The notes beneath the pieces are model-generated. The model did not search any database and was not told where the DNA came from. It was given only the letters and a program-made list of their open reading frames with translations. Shown piece after piece: positions 24,290 through 38,083 of a stretch of DNA of 56,957 bases. Source of the stretch: Dawidia soli (lineage in GTDB: Bacteria > Bacteroidota > Bacteroidia > Cytophagales > Cyclobacteriaceae); the NCBI RefSeq assembly GCF_018598185.1, contig NZ_JAHESC010000050.1:1-56957 (forward strand), in the 5' to 3' direction. Position 1 is the stretch's first letter; each line of letters opens with the position of its first letter. Position numbers and translations under genes: made by a program.

Positions 24290-24502
24290 GAATAGTGAGT
24301 TTTAGTTGTTTAACAATGCCGTAAATCTCCCGCGTTCCGGATCGGCAGGCAATAGCACCTAAGTGTCATTTGGGGGCAGGATTGAGGCGGATCGAGCCTC
24401 ATTTCGCTAATTTCATCCGAGTTATTCATCCTCCTGGTGCGATTTTTCGTATGGATAGATTTCAGGATGAAAGTTTAATACCAACCGTGACGACACAAGG
24501 CT

Positions 24503-25273
24503 ATGATCAGTAATACAGCCCGGCGAAACCTTGATCGGTTTCTGGAAAATGAATTGAAACTCGAGGAACGCCTTCCTGGTAATTTGGAGACGGACATGGA
24601 TGAATTACATTGGAATATCCAATTCACGGAAAAAATGTTCCCAAACTGTATTCTCATGCTGTGTAACGCGCGGCATCGGAATTTTGAGTATATCAGTGCT
24701 TCATGCAAGGATATTCTCGGTTACTCTCCGGAGCAGTTCCGGCAGATCGTTCAGGATAATTTTTTATCGGTTATTCATCCCAACGACCTGGAGGCTGTTT
24801 CCGTATGCTTTCATCATATCGTTAAAGCTACGGCCGGACTGGATGATCTTACCAAGGCTCGTTTTTGCCTGAACTACCGGCTGAAGCATGCGAATGGAAA
24901 TTACCTTAATATTCTGGATGAGAAAATCATGATCGAAAGCCGGAGTAAAAAATACATTGGTTTCACATTGCTTAAGGATATCTCATCCACTGCCAGTTTT
25001 TCGGTGGTCAAACTGGAGGAATTCAAACAGATAGATAATCATTTTTTGAAAATCGACGAGTTTGTACCGAACCAACGCCGGGAGCTTGTTACTTCCCGCG
25101 AGATGGACGTTGTCAATTTGATTCGGGAAGGATTTAACTCCAAAGAAATTGCCGCCCGGTTATCACTAAGTATTCATACTGTTAAGAATCACCGGAGAAA
25201 GCTTTTCAAAAAAATGAAGGTTCGGAATAGCATAGAGCTTCTAAAGCAAGCACAATCCATTAAGCTTACATGA
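24503..25273 (+). CDS. PAS-domain LuxR-type transcriptional regulator
   Basis: 256 residues: a PAS fold at ~45-165 (FEYISASCKDILGYSPEQF is the classical PAS core, FLSVIHPNDLEAV the PAS/PAC linker), then a C-terminal LuxR/GerE HTH at ~192-250 (LTSREMDVVNLIREGFNSKE, then LSLSIHTVKNHRRKLFKKM). There is no receiver domain, so it may bind a small ligand or a partner protein. AAGG precedes the ATG. It is the first gene of the signalling block. It could be the DNA-binding partner for the operator repeats downstream, but nothing in the sequence proves this. Confidence 0.85.
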   Translation: MISNTARRNLDRFLENELKLEERLPGNLETDMDELHWNIQFTEKMFPNCILMLCNARHRNFEYISASCKDILGYSPEQFRQIVQDNFLSVIHPNDLEAVSVCFHHIVKATAGLDDLTKARFCLNYRLKHANGNYLNILDEKIMIESRSKKYIGFTLLKDISSTASFSVVKLEEFKQIDNHFLKIDEFVPNQRRELVTSREMDVVNLIREGFNSKEIAARLSLSIHTVKNHRRKLFKKMKVRNSIELLKQAQSIKLT

Positions 25274-25367
25274 TAACTACCGATAAGATTTCGTAGAGAG
25301 ACTTTTTCAGGTGACCGGAAGAAGTTGAGGAATGCGGCAAAATGGGTTTGTTTGTTATTTTTGCACT

Positions 25368-26210
25368 ATGTACCTACCTTCTTTTTGGCAGACGGCTGTC
25401 TTGTCTGTTTTTTCACTTTTATACTTCAGCGCTTGTTCGGATGAGAAAACGCAGCGCGAACAATATGAAGATGCTACCAGCGGTTTAACCTTCAGCACCT
25501 ACAAAACCACGTCGTCTACGATAGTAGGGCCGGCGGTAACGCTGTACAATAGCCAGAAGGAAGACTCTTTGCCTTCGATCGACCCCGCCTACGTGCACCT
25601 TTTGCTGGGCTACGGTTGGACGGTATCGGGCAAACACGCCATGGCTTTTGCGGAAGCAGACCTCACCCAGGAGGAGGGTGATACCACGGCGCAGTATCTG
25701 GCGCGATCGCTGCGCTCGATCGCGATGTACGAGCAGGGGTGGGACAGCCTTGCGCACGAAGAAGCCGCCCACTCGAAAAAATTATTAAGACCTGACTCCC
25801 AGGCTGCATACGAAGTCGCTACCTTTTACGTCATCATGGCGTTGGCCCAGGCCTACGACAAGGACTTTGCCCAGGCCAAGTTCTACTTCGCCGGGTTCGC
25901 CAACGAGACGGGTATACACTGGCCGTATAAGCTGACTGATGCCATCGACGACTTTCAACACAACCGCTTACAGGAAGGTCTCATTAAGATGAAGGCCCTT
26001 TCGCAAGACCCTGATGTCCCGCCGGTCTTACAACAGGCGCTGGCGGAACAGCTTACCGTGATCGAAGAAAAAGCCGGTGATGTAAACTCATCGCTTTTCT
26101 GGCCCAGGCTTATTTCCGCAGTTGTATTGGAACAATTGAAGAAGTCGTCCAATTCGGAGATCGGCAAGGTTGTGCAAATGGCAGAACGTTTGCGCGGAAA
26201 GATCGTATAG
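25368..26210 (+). CDS. Predicted outer-membrane or periplasmic lipoprotein, all-helical
   Basis: 280 residues from the ATG at 25368, which gives a compact signal with lipobox FSAC (MYLPSFWQTAVLSVFSLLYFSACSD). An upstream ATG at 25332 adds 12 residues before it. The mature part is helical with TPR-like spacing (…DPAYVHLLLGYGWTVSGKHAMAFAEADLTQ…, AKFYFAGFANETG…), but I see no clear repeat consensus. A TATTTTTG (25356-25363) lies 5 nt before the chosen ATG and would give an almost leaderless mRNA. The DUF1330 gene follows after 7 nt. Function unknown. Confidence 0.7.
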   Translation: MYLPSFWQTAVLSVFSLLYFSACSDEKTQREQYEDATSGLTFSTYKTTSSTIVGPAVTLYNSQKEDSLPSIDPAYVHLLLGYGWTVSGKHAMAFAEADLTQEEGDTTAQYLARSLRSIAMYEQGWDSLAHEEAAHSKKLLRPDSQAAYEVATFYVIMALAQAYDKDFAQAKFYFAGFANETGIHWPYKLTDAIDDFQHNRLQEGLIKMKALSQDPDVPPVLQQALAEQLTVIEEKAGDVNSSLFWPRLISAVVLEQLKKSSNSEIGKVVQMAERLRGKIV

Positions 26211-26217
26211 TATCGTT

Positions 26218-26520
26218 ATGGAAACGCCTCCTAAAGCCTATCTCGTCTTAGACCTCGAAGTAACAGACCCCGCCGGCATGGCGCGCTATCGTGAGCAAGC
26301 GCTCCCGCTGGTCGTACAGTACGGAGGCCGCACCATCATTCGTGAATTGAATCCGGTGACCCTGGAAGGTGACTGGAAGCCGAAAGCATTTGTCGTGCAC
26401 GAGTTTAAGGATCGTGAAGCCGCGCTGCGCTTCTACCACTCCGAAGAGTACGCCCCCCTCAAGGCGCTGCGCAACGCCAGCACGCGCAGCAACGGCGTGC
26501 TGGTGGATGGACTGTCCTGA
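26218..26520 (+). CDS. DUF1330-family protein
   Basis: 100 residues, METPPKAYLVLDLEVTDPAG followed by MARYREQALPLVVQYGGRTI, KAFVVHEFKDREAALRFYHS and EYAPLKALRNAST: the standard DUF1330 pattern (a dimeric ferredoxin-like alpha+beta barrel fold). Start at the ATG 7 nt after the lipoprotein stop. The same frame continues 16 codons upstream but overlaps that gene. Members are small cytoplasmic proteins without a settled function. Confidence 0.85.
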   Translation: METPPKAYLVLDLEVTDPAGMARYREQALPLVVQYGGRTIIRELNPVTLEGDWKPKAFVVHEFKDREAALRFYHSEEYAPLKALRNASTRSNGVLVDGLS

Positions 26521-26561
26521 ACACGGGAAAACCGATTGTAGCAGGGTGGACACATCTCATC

Positions 26562-26621
26562 CTTATTTTTAACGAATCAGGATTTCCCTCATGTAAGTAA
26601 TGGCAATAAGATGCACTTTTG
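26562..26621 (+). promoter_or_regulatory. Shared operator/promoter, copy 1 (before the PAS-HisKA gene)
   Basis: CTTAT (26562-26566), N10, TCAG (26577-26580), N7, CTCAT (26588-26592), N24, TTTTG (26617-26621). Spacing is identical to the copies before the HPt operon and the secreted-protein genes. Each CTGAT box differs by one base, so this is the weakest copy. Confidence 0.55.
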
Positions 26622-26650
26622 TTCGGGCTAGCCTCTAATAATGAATATTT

Positions 26651-27400
26651 ATGCAGATTCGATCAACTGATCTATTTGTATCAGGTAAACTGATGGAAAA
26701 TATCATCTCCCTTTTGGTGGATGGGTTGCTTGTTCTCAACGCCGACAATTGTATCGAAATCGGTAATGACATATCCTTAAAAATGCTTGGTTTTTCGACA
26801 CCGTCAGAAATAAAGGGAAAACATATAACGAGCCTTTATGCATATCCGGGAAACGCGGAGAAAATAATCCGGTTAATGGGAATGAATAGTCATTTGTACA
26901 ATTGTGAGGATACGTTCATAACACCATACGGGCAAAGTTTTCTCTGCTCGTACTCTTGTTTGCAATTCCGGAATCCGGACGGGGTTACGTTCTCTAAAAT
27001 TATCCTCCTTCGTGATTTGACCGATAAAATGATTGCTGAACAGAAAATCTCCGTGTACACGAAGCGTCTTAACGCCAGTACGGATCAATTAAAGTATCTT
27101 GCATCTCACGAGCTTACGGCTCCTCTACAGGCTATCTATAATCTTATCCTTTGGCTACAGGAAGATACCCGGCCGTCTTTATCCGAAGAAAATATCAATA
27201 TCCATATCGTGAAAGATCGGGTGACCCGATTCGGGTTCCTGATAAATGATCTCCTGAAATATTCAACGGTAGGGCAATCGGGACTCAATACCAGCGCTGT
27301 GGATCTTTATACGATCGTTACGGATGTTACGGAAATGCTCAGTGATTATCTCGTCGGAAGCGGCATGCCATCGTCGAATAGCCACGCTGCGAGGTATTGA
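26651..27400 (+). CDS. PAS histidine kinase-like protein lacking the ATPase domain
   Basis: 249 residues. A PAS domain covers ~10-125 (MENIISLLVDGLLVLNADNC…EIGNDISLKMLGFSTPSEI). A HisKA dimerization helix pair follows, with the phosphoacceptor H153 (LKYLASHELTAPLQAIYNL). The protein ends soon after (…MLSDYLVGSGMPSSNSHAARY) where an HATPase_c domain should begin, and no ATPase motif occurs in any frame of the next 430 nt. It is either a truncated kinase (pseudogene) or a dedicated phospho-transfer and sensing partner for another kinase. The gene has its own copy of the shared operator. Confidence 0.8.
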   Translation: MQIRSTDLFVSGKLMENIISLLVDGLLVLNADNCIEIGNDISLKMLGFSTPSEIKGKHITSLYAYPGNAEKIIRLMGMNSHLYNCEDTFITPYGQSFLCSYSCLQFRNPDGVTFSKIILLRDLTDKMIAEQKISVYTKRLNASTDQLKYLASHELTAPLQAIYNLILWLQEDTRPSLSEENINIHIVKDRVTRFGFLINDLLKYSTVGQSGLNTSAVDLYTIVTDVTEMLSDYLVGSGMPSSNSHAARY

Positions 27401-28080
27401 GATTCCTATACGCCATCCTTTCTTTCGCGAATCGTTTTCAAACACTTACTGAGGATTATCTCATTTGTGCACTTCTTTACACACCTGCACAACGCACCGC
27501 CGCGGCGTGTACCATGATGTTGAATAAGTGTTAACGTTACAACGATGTTATGCGATCATATTCAATGTTTTACGGATTTCCATTCTATAAGTGTTTAAAC
27601 GACGTTGTGGAATGTCATGTGGTGTGTATCATTTATTAGCTGTTATAATAGAGCAGGCGCAGTAGCGATATAGTGGTGGAATTCAGTCAGCCTTTTTGCG
27701 GCGCCTTGCAAAAAGGGTACAGTTTACTTATCTTCAATAGGATGATCTTCAATACGTAGAAAGTGTTGAACGCTTGATCCTGCATCAAGCCGCTTTAGGC
27801 CAATAAATTTTTGGATGTTATCTAAACGTTATTATGATTGGTAATCGCGAGAAACGGTTTTTTAGAAAACTTCTTTTGGAAGGATTGGCTGCAGACGCTG
27901 CGTTAGAGAAAAATAAAATGCGCGGGGTTGATCATCTGTCTGATTTTTCGGACGGGAACCAGTCTTTTTACCTGCGCTCCATGAATTCGATGGCGATATT
28001 GTGCCGTCAGGCTATTCATTGCTGTATATGCTTTTGCTATGCTTTTATTCATAATGTGAGCAGATCAAAAAAGACGTTTT
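27401..28080. other. Gene-free stretch with hairpins
   Basis: There is no convincing gene in 680 bp. Hairpins seen are CCTTTTTGC-N8-GCAAAAAGG (27691-27716) and CTTGAT-CCTGC-ATCAAG (27773-27789), and ATCTTCAATA occurs twice near 27730-27754. The 85-codon frame at 27834-28091 has no recognisable domain and overlaps the next kinase start. The stretch may be the debris of a longer sensor gene, since neither neighbouring kinase looks complete. Confidence 0.5.
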
Positions 28081-29253
28081 ATGCAGCTTGATATATCCCA
28101 GCAGAAGGATTTTGAAAGTAAGATCACGGCCATTGCCAGGGAGTTGGCAAGCCTGATCGAAAATGCCAATGTGCCGATCTTTGGCATTGACCGGAACGGA
28201 TCTATCAATGAGTGGAACAGGGTAATATCAGACCTGTCTGGAATTGCGAAATCTGACCTGCTGGGCAAACGTTGGATCGATCAGCTGGTAGGGATCGAGA
28301 ACCGGCGACCGACCGAATACATGATTGACTGTGTGCTGCGGGGTGATGCCGTCAGTAATTTTGAATTGCCAATATTCACAAAAAATGACAAAAGAATTGT
28401 GCTATTGCTAAGCGCCTTTCCGAGAAGAGATGTCGAAAAAATAATCAACGGAGCCATTTTTGTAGCGCAGGATATTACCGAGCTCATAGAATACCGGCGA
28501 AACCTCGAGAAGATGGTGCAAGATCGGACACGTGAGCTGAACCAGGCGTTGCAAAAGGAAAAGGAGCTGGTCAATATGAAGAGTAAGTTCGTCTCCATCG
28601 CTTCCCACGAGTTCCGTACACCGTTAACAACGATCACGTTAGCCGCCGAGTTTATCAAGAAATTCAGGCAGGATGTGTCGCCTACGGAAATTGATCAGAA
28701 ACTTATCCAAATTGAGAAACAAGTTGCCCACATGACGCATTTACTCGATGATGTATTGACGATCGGAAAGATTGAAGGTGAAAAAATACCCGTCCGGTTA
28801 TGCAGGGTCGATATCCGCGATTTTTTCCGGCGGTTAAGTCAGGAGATTGAACAAAATACAGGTGGAACACATAAGATCAGGCTGGTATATAATCTGCAAT
28901 TCGATACGATCGAGTCTGATGAGAAGCTGCTGAGAAATATCGTGATCAATACGTTGACAAATGCTATTAAATTTTCTTCGGGTGCGGAATCTATTGATGT
29001 CAAGCTCGCTTGTGATATCGAAAAATTTACACTGAGGGTCCGTGATTACGGAATCGGAATTCCGGATGTGGATATGAAGCAGCTTTTCGAACCGTTTTAC
29101 CGGGGGACCAATGTGAGAACCATTCAAGGTACCGGGTTAGGATTGTCTATAGTAAAGAAGGCGGTGGAATTGCTTCGTGGTTGTGTTGATGTAAAAAGTG
29201 AAGTTGGAAAAGGCACTGAGCTCATCGTAACCTTGCCGCGCGTACAAGAATAG
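28081..29253 (+). CDS. PAS histidine kinase
   Basis: 390 residues: PAS at ~20-140 (ANVPIFGIDRNGSINEWNRV), HisKA with H176 (SIASHEFRTPLTTITL) and HATPase_c at ~275-385 (N-box NTLTNAIKFSS, G1 RDYGIGIP, F-box LFEPFYR, G2 GTGLGLSIVKKAV). All catalytic boxes are intact. The N-terminus (MQLDISQQKDFESK) reads like the end of a PAC motif, so one or more upstream PAS domains have probably been lost; the frame closes 7 codons before the ATG. There are no membrane segments, so it is a cytoplasmic sensor. The NarL-type regulator follows 126 nt later and is its likely partner. Confidence 0.88.
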   Translation: MQLDISQQKDFESKITAIARELASLIENANVPIFGIDRNGSINEWNRVISDLSGIAKSDLLGKRWIDQLVGIENRRPTEYMIDCVLRGDAVSNFELPIFTKNDKRIVLLLSAFPRRDVEKIINGAIFVAQDITELIEYRRNLEKMVQDRTRELNQALQKEKELVNMKSKFVSIASHEFRTPLTTITLAAEFIKKFRQDVSPTEIDQKLIQIEKQVAHMTHLLDDVLTIGKIEGEKIPVRLCRVDIRDFFRRLSQEIEQNTGGTHKIRLVYNLQFDTIESDEKLLRNIVINTLTNAIKFSSGAESIDVKLACDIEKFTLRVRDYGIGIPDVDMKQLFEPFYRGTNVRTIQGTGLGLSIVKKAVELLRGCVDVKSEVGKGTELIVTLPRVQE

Positions 29254-29379
29254 CGTTACACTGACACTATTGGAATCAAACACGGTTATGGGCCGCACAG
29301 CTATAAATTCCACGTGAAATACTTTGCATGCGACGTGGTATTATGGAGGAATGATTTTTTAAGGCAATCCGTTCTGTTA

Positions 29380-30036
29380 ATGCAAAAAAGGATAAAAGTC
29401 GTAATTGTCGATGATCATGGTCTCTTACGACATGGTTTATTATCGCTGTTGAACGCAGCCCCGGATATTGAAGTGCTCGCGAGTATCAGCAGCGGAGAAG
29501 AGGCGATCAATCTGCCGGATTTATTGCAGCCGGATGTTTACCTCATGGATATCGTCATGAAAGGAATGAGCGGTATAGAAGCGACGCGCTGGATCAAGGA
29601 GCAAAACCCGAACGCGAAGGTCATTCTGATATCCAGCGAAGTTAATAAGGATTTCATTACAGCGGGTGTGGAGTCGGGTATAGACGGATATTTGCCGAAG
29701 GATGTCGATCAGGAGCATCTGCTTCATTCGATACGGACCGTTTTTAACGGGGGCAGATATTTTAGCCAGGAGGTTATGTCGCTTGTTTTTGAGGACTTCT
29801 ACCTGAAAAAGACCGAAGGTAAGGGCCTTCCTACCAAAAAATCGAAAGAGCTTACCCGACGGGAGAATGAAGTCCTCGTATTGATCGCGAGCGGAAAGAG
29901 TCTGAAACAAATCGCGGATGAACTTTTCATCAGCATAAAAACGGTGGAGACACATAAGCTTCATATACAGGAAAAGATGGGGTTCTCGAATACGGCTCAA
30001 CTGACGAAGTACGCGATCGATCATAAGCTTATTTAA
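29380..30036 (+). CDS. NarL/FixJ-family response regulator
   Basis: 218 residues from the ATG giving MQKRIKVVIVDDHG. The receiver domain (~4-120) has acidic residues VDDH, phospho-Asp D57 (YLMDIVMKGMSG), and the conserved Ser and Lys (ISSEV, LPKDV). The LuxR HTH (~155-215) reads LTRRENEVLVLIASGKSLKQ, then ISIKTVETHKLHIQEKM. It is a complete phospho-regulated transcription factor, probably activated by the kinase just upstream. It is the best candidate in the block for a DNA-binding output, including the shared operator, but that is inference. It is itself not preceded by a good copy of that operator. Confidence 0.92.
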   Translation: MQKRIKVVIVDDHGLLRHGLLSLLNAAPDIEVLASISSGEEAINLPDLLQPDVYLMDIVMKGMSGIEATRWIKEQNPNAKVILISSEVNKDFITAGVESGIDGYLPKDVDQEHLLHSIRTVFNGGRYFSQEVMSLVFEDFYLKKTEGKGLPTKKSKELTRRENEVLVLIASGKSLKQIADELFISIKTVETHKLHIQEKMGFSNTAQLTKYAIDHKLI

Positions 30037-30192
30037 GCGTCATTCACGCCACGCTCCGATCGTTAGGTTTTTGTGTTCTTTCAACACGTTTTAATGTGCG
30101 CCGCGTATAAAACGTCGTGAATACGCGCTTTGTGTTGTAAACTGTCAAAGTTTATAGTTTTTAAGTTTTTCCGCCGATTGGATTAGTCATTC

Positions 30193-30252
30193 CTGATATT
30201 TCGCAAATCAGTTTTCTCCTGATTTGTGCGATTCCTCAATTGAGGACCTTTG
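30193..30252 (+). promoter_or_regulatory. Shared operator/promoter, copy 2 (before the HPt operon)
   Basis: CTGAT (30193-30197), N10, TCAG (30208-30211), N7, CTGAT (30219-30223), N24, CTTTG (30248-30252, within GACCTTTG, a -7-like element). The boxes are exact. Confidence 0.8.
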
Positions 30253-30274
30253 TGGAACACCGAAACACTTACCC

Positions 30275-30616
30275 ATGATTCCAGATGAAATTTCCGGATC
30301 TTCCGTGTCCAGAAACCTTTTTATTGACTTTGATCTGTACACTGACGGCGATGAAGAGTTTAAAAAAGAGCTGATCGATTCGATGATCGACAATCTTGTA
30401 GAAATGCAACAGGTGTTGCAAGAGGCATCGCGTCGTAATGACACGAAATTTTTTCAGGAAGTATGTCATAAGATCAAGCCTACGCTGGAGATGCTGGCGG
30501 ACGTTGAGCTTCTCGACACTGTGGGGAAGTTGAAAACTGCTGTTACCGACCCCGCAAGCGGTGCTCAATTGAATAGAATATGCAAAGGCATCGTTCAAAG
30601 TCTCAAACAAGCATAG
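30275..30616 (+). CDS. HPt (histidine phosphotransfer) protein
   Basis: 113 residues from the ATG at 30275; an upstream ATG at 30224 lies before the -7 element and is therefore unlikely. It is a four-helix-bundle HPt domain with phospho-accepting H65 in FFQEVCHKIKPTLEML, the usual HPt signature (H-K-x-K-P-x-L). It would shuttle phosphate between receiver domains of the hybrid kinases encoded downstream in the same operon and a final response regulator. Confidence 0.88.
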   Translation: MIPDEISGSSVSRNLFIDFDLYTDGDEEFKKELIDSMIDNLVEMQQVLQEASRRNDTKFFQEVCHKIKPTLEMLADVELLDTVGKLKTAVTDPASGAQLNRICKGIVQSLKQA

Positions 30617-30668
30617 CCGTAGCCGCCCTTAAAACATTTGTACAGAGGACGACAGTATTTGTATATAT

Positions 30669-31217
30669 ATGGAAGATGAGGTACTCGATAAAATTGATAT
30701 TTTTCTTACCGTTGACAGACAAACAATCAATAGTTATTTCAATGTCCATGATCCCGCTCCAATTTATAAGCGTCAGTTAAGTCATCAGTTGGAGGAGTAT
30801 ATCAAAACGTGTGTAATTCCGGCAAAACGCTATACGGCCATATTTTACAAGTTTACGTGCACCAGCGAAGTTGACAAGCAGTTTGCGATGCCCCTGATGT
30901 ATGCCATCCGGCGGCACTATCTGCAAAAGAAAAAACTGCGGGAGAAGGAGTTCAATAAATTCAAAAGCCGCAGCTGGTTGCTGCTTTTCATCAGCCTGGT
31001 GGTCGTGCTTATATGCCAGGGGCTCGTACCGCTTGTGTTGGATGCGGAGAACCATTTTCATACGGCTTTTGGTAATAGCCTGGATATTTTTAGCTGGGTG
31101 CTTTTATGGCGTCCGATCGATGTGCTTTTGTTCTATTGGAACCCACACCTGAAGGATATTTTGCTTTTGAACAAACTATCCACATCCGAGCTAATAATCA
31201 TTGAAAATGAAAAATAA
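30669..31217 (+). CDS. Hypothetical membrane protein with two helices
   Basis: 182 residues. The N-terminal ~95 are soluble (…DKIDIFLTVDRQTINSYFNV…QLSHQLEEYIKTCV…), followed by a basic linker and two hydrophobic segments (~104-124 and ~140-157). A short tail comes last (…HLKDILLLNKLSTSELIIIENEK). Related proteins appear as unnamed Bacteroidota membrane proteins. The stop overlaps the start of the next gene by 11 nt, so it is part of the HPt-hybrid kinase operon. Function unknown. Confidence 0.75.
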   Translation: MEDEVLDKIDIFLTVDRQTINSYFNVHDPAPIYKRQLSHQLEEYIKTCVIPAKRYTAIFYKFTCTSEVDKQFAMPLMYAIRRHYLQKKKLREKEFNKFKSRSWLLLFISLVVVLICQGLVPLVLDAENHFHTAFGNSLDIFSWVLLWRPIDVLLFYWNPHLKDILLLNKLSTSELIIIENEK

Positions 31218-31836
31218 AGTGTTGCTTGTGGCCGCTTTAATTTTTTCGCAATTGATACACTCATTTGCCCAGACCGGGCTTGAGCAATATTATTATTGGA
31301 AGGACAAGAACACAACGACCTTTATGCCCGTTATCCATTTTCAGAATGCGAAAAACTGGTACGCCGAGGCACGCTTTAATTACGAGGAGATCAATACGTA
31401 CTCGCTCAATGTCGGGCGCACGTTTGAGCGGGAGAATAAACTCGGTTCGTACACCCTTACGCCGATCGTGGGTGTGGTGTCGGGGGAGCTGAAAGGGGGT
31501 ACGTTGGGCTTTCTCACGACGGGTGAATTCCGGGAGTGGTTTTTTTCTTCCCAATCTCAATGCACGCTATCGAGCCAAACCCGTGATGCGAGCTTTCTGT
31601 TTTGCTGGGCGGAGCTGGGGTATATGCCTGTACGTTGGTTCTATTTCGGATCCAGCTTGCAGCTTACACGGTTCACGCATCATGGCGATACCGTAGCGGA
31701 CCCCGGTGCGTTTATCGGCTTTGAATCCGGAAATTGGACATTTCCTATTTACGGCTTCAATCTTCAGAATGCAGGACGGTATTTTCTGGTAGGTGTCAAT
31801 TTTACAATAGAACGAAAAAAAACAGGCGATTTGTGA
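31207..31836 (+). CDS. Outer-membrane beta-barrel protein
   Basis: 209 residues with a signal peptide (MKNKVLLVAALIFSQLIHSFAQ) and about ten amphipathic strands rich in Tyr, Trp and Phe (NWYAEARFNYEEINTYSLNVG, GTLGFLTTGEFREWFF, RWFYFGSSLQLTRFTHH) ending in YFLVGVNFTIERKK. It is probably a small outer-membrane barrel, used as porin, anchor or sensor partner. It overlaps both neighbours (start inside the previous gene; stop TGA shares a base with the next ATG), so all are co-translated. Confidence 0.75.
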   Translation: MKNKVLLVAALIFSQLIHSFAQTGLEQYYYWKDKNTTTFMPVIHFQNAKNWYAEARFNYEEINTYSLNVGRTFERENKLGSYTLTPIVGVVSGELKGGTLGFLTTGEFREWFFSSQSQCTLSSQTRDASFLFCWAELGYMPVRWFYFGSSLQLTRFTHHGDTVADPGAFIGFESGNWTFPIYGFNLQNAGRYFLVGVNFTIERKKTGDL

Positions 31837-33604
31837 TGGCGGTGTATACTTTCCCAACGGCAATGGAGGCGTTTATGGTGTTACCGCTGTGGGCGAAAGT
31901 GACGACCATAATCGTGGTGGTGTTTTCCGTTTTATTGTATTTCTGGAGAAGGATAAAACTGCTGACCCATGAGAAAATGGAACTGCAGCGCTTCGTCGTG
32001 GAAAAGAACGAGCTTTGGACCTATGCTGTTGAACGGGAGAAAAAGGCGCTCGAAAAAGCGTCGGAGATCGACGCCGCAAAGAAGAAGTTGCTTTCGACGA
32101 TAAATCACCAGATCCGGACGCCTATGAACGGCGTTATCGGGATGGTGACATTGCTTTCAGAGACGCCACTTACATCCGAACAGGTCGAGTATAACGAGAC
32201 GATCCGAAGCTGTAGTGAAAATCTCCTAACGGTCATCAACGATATCCTGTTGAGCGACGTGCTGGCATATTCGAAGGTCGAGTCTAACTCGGATGAGTTT
32301 TCCAACAGGGATTTTAATCTTCGGAATGCCATCGAGGAGGTCTTCGATGTATTTGCCAGTCAGGCCGCGCAGAAGGATGTGGAACTGATCTATCACCTGG
32401 ACAATAAGATTCCCGCGCATGTGGTAGGGGATGACGGGCGGTTAAGGCAGGTACTCATGAATCTGCTGGAGAATTCCATTAAATTCACCGATCGCGGTGA
32501 AATATATATCAAAGTGTGGACTCGGAACAAAGAGGCCGAGATACTGGACCTTGGCTTTGAAGTTCGTGATTCCGGAATCGGCATTCCTCCCAACGAGGTT
32601 AAATTCTTAATGCATTCCATTTCGCAAGCCGGCGCACAACGAACCGGCGTCGGGCTGTTCCTCTGCAACCGGCTGGTCAACATCATGGGTGGCTCGTTGT
32701 CAATCGACAGCCGGGTCAACGAGGGGACTGTGGTCCGGTTCAATATCCTGGTGAGTAGCAGTATGGAGCCTCAGCGAGCGCATGTAGAGATGATGGGTGT
32801 GGAGGGCAAAAAGGTATTGATCGTAGAAGATAACCGGCCGCTGAGAAACGTTCTTGAGCAGGAATTATTAAACTGGAAGCTTGTTCCGGTGCTGGCGGAA
32901 TCCGGTGCGCAGGCGCTGGAGATCTTATCGGAGAAGCGCGGGATCGATCTGGTGCTGGCCGAAATGCAAATGCCCGAAATGGATGGTATGCAGTTGTCGC
33001 AAGCCATCAAGACGCTTTACCCGGCCATGCCCATTATCCTGATCAGTGCCGTAAATGATGAAGGCAGCAAGCAGCATCCGGAGATCCTGAGCTCCCTGGT
33101 ACCGAAGCCGATTCGTCACAATATTCTCGCCCAGCACCTTCTTACCGGGCTCATTCATGAAAGCCAGATCGCCGGTATAGAGAAGGCGATCGTAAAACAG
33201 AAATTATCCAGTGACTTTGCTGTAAAATATCCGCTGACCATACTCATCGCCGAAGACAACGTGGTGAACCAGAAACTGGCGCTTCGGGTACTTGGAAAAC
33301 TCGGTTATAAACCCCATACGGTCATGAACGGCAAGGAGGTATTGGAGGAAGTGACCCGTGTGGAGTACGATGTCATCCTGATGGATATCCAGATGCCCGA
33401 GATGGATGGGCTGGAAGCGACACGCATGATCCGGCTGTGCCTCGCCAATCAGCCGATCATTATCGCGATGACGGCGAATGCCATGCAGGGCGATCGCGAA
33501 GAGTGTATCAATGCGGGAATGGACGACTATATCAGTAAACCCGTGAACATCGAGGAACTGGTTATTATATTGGAAAAATGGGCGCTCCAGGTAAAGGCAA
33601 AAAA

Positions 33605-33608
<4 letters not shown>
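31836..33608 (+). CDS. Hybrid histidine kinase with one altered receiver domain
   Basis: 590 residues: a membrane segment (~14-34), a coiled coil, HisKA with H91 ([17 protein letters not shown]), HATPase_c, and two receiver domains (~325-440 and ~465-585). Receiver 1 has Glu (E376, [13 protein letters not shown]) where phospho-Asp is expected; receiver 2 is standard (D517, [13 protein letters not shown]). The ATPase lid is also shortened ([16 protein letters not shown]) compared with the paralogue encoded next, though G1 (DSGIGIP) is kept. Kinase activity may be weak or absent, with receiver 1 as a fixed phospho-mimic. The start codon overlaps the preceding stop. Confidence 0.88.
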
Positions 33609-37873
<4,265 letters not shown>

Positions 37874-37993
37874 GAGCGTTTGTTGTGACAACGATTATCA
37901 TACAGGTGGCTCAAACACCTTTCTATAACGGCGCCGTAAAATGTTTCATGTCAAAGATAACCTGGTGTATATTTTACAGTATACCAGGCGCGC

Positions 37994-38053
37994 CTGATTT
38001 TTTCCGAGTCAGTTTTTTGCTGATTTTTTTTGTGACGTGTTTCCTCATCTTTG
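37994..38053 (+). promoter_or_regulatory. Shared operator/promoter, copy 3 (before the first fibre-like gene)
   Basis: CTGAT (37994-37998), N10, TCAG (38009-38012), N7, CTGAT (38020-38024), N24, CTTTG (38049-38053). Exact boxes and spacing; T-runs fill much of the spacers. The coding start follows 30 nt later. Confidence 0.8.
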
Positions 38054-38083
38054 TACAAAGCCTTCTGGCAAAAGTTACGACAT

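Noticed and set aside
24391-24470. CTCAT-N10-TCAT-N7 before the PAS-LuxR gene
   Set aside because: Only partial box matches and no TTTG at N24. Probably chance.
27834-28091. 85-codon frame before the kinase at 28081
   Set aside because: No domain resemblance, Cys/Ile-rich random-looking end, and overlap with the kinase start. Treated as non-coding.
29261-29326. Possible sixth copy of the shared operator before the response regulator (CTGAC-N10-TCAA)
   Set aside because: The third box and the -7 element do not line up at N7/N24, so it does not meet the pattern.
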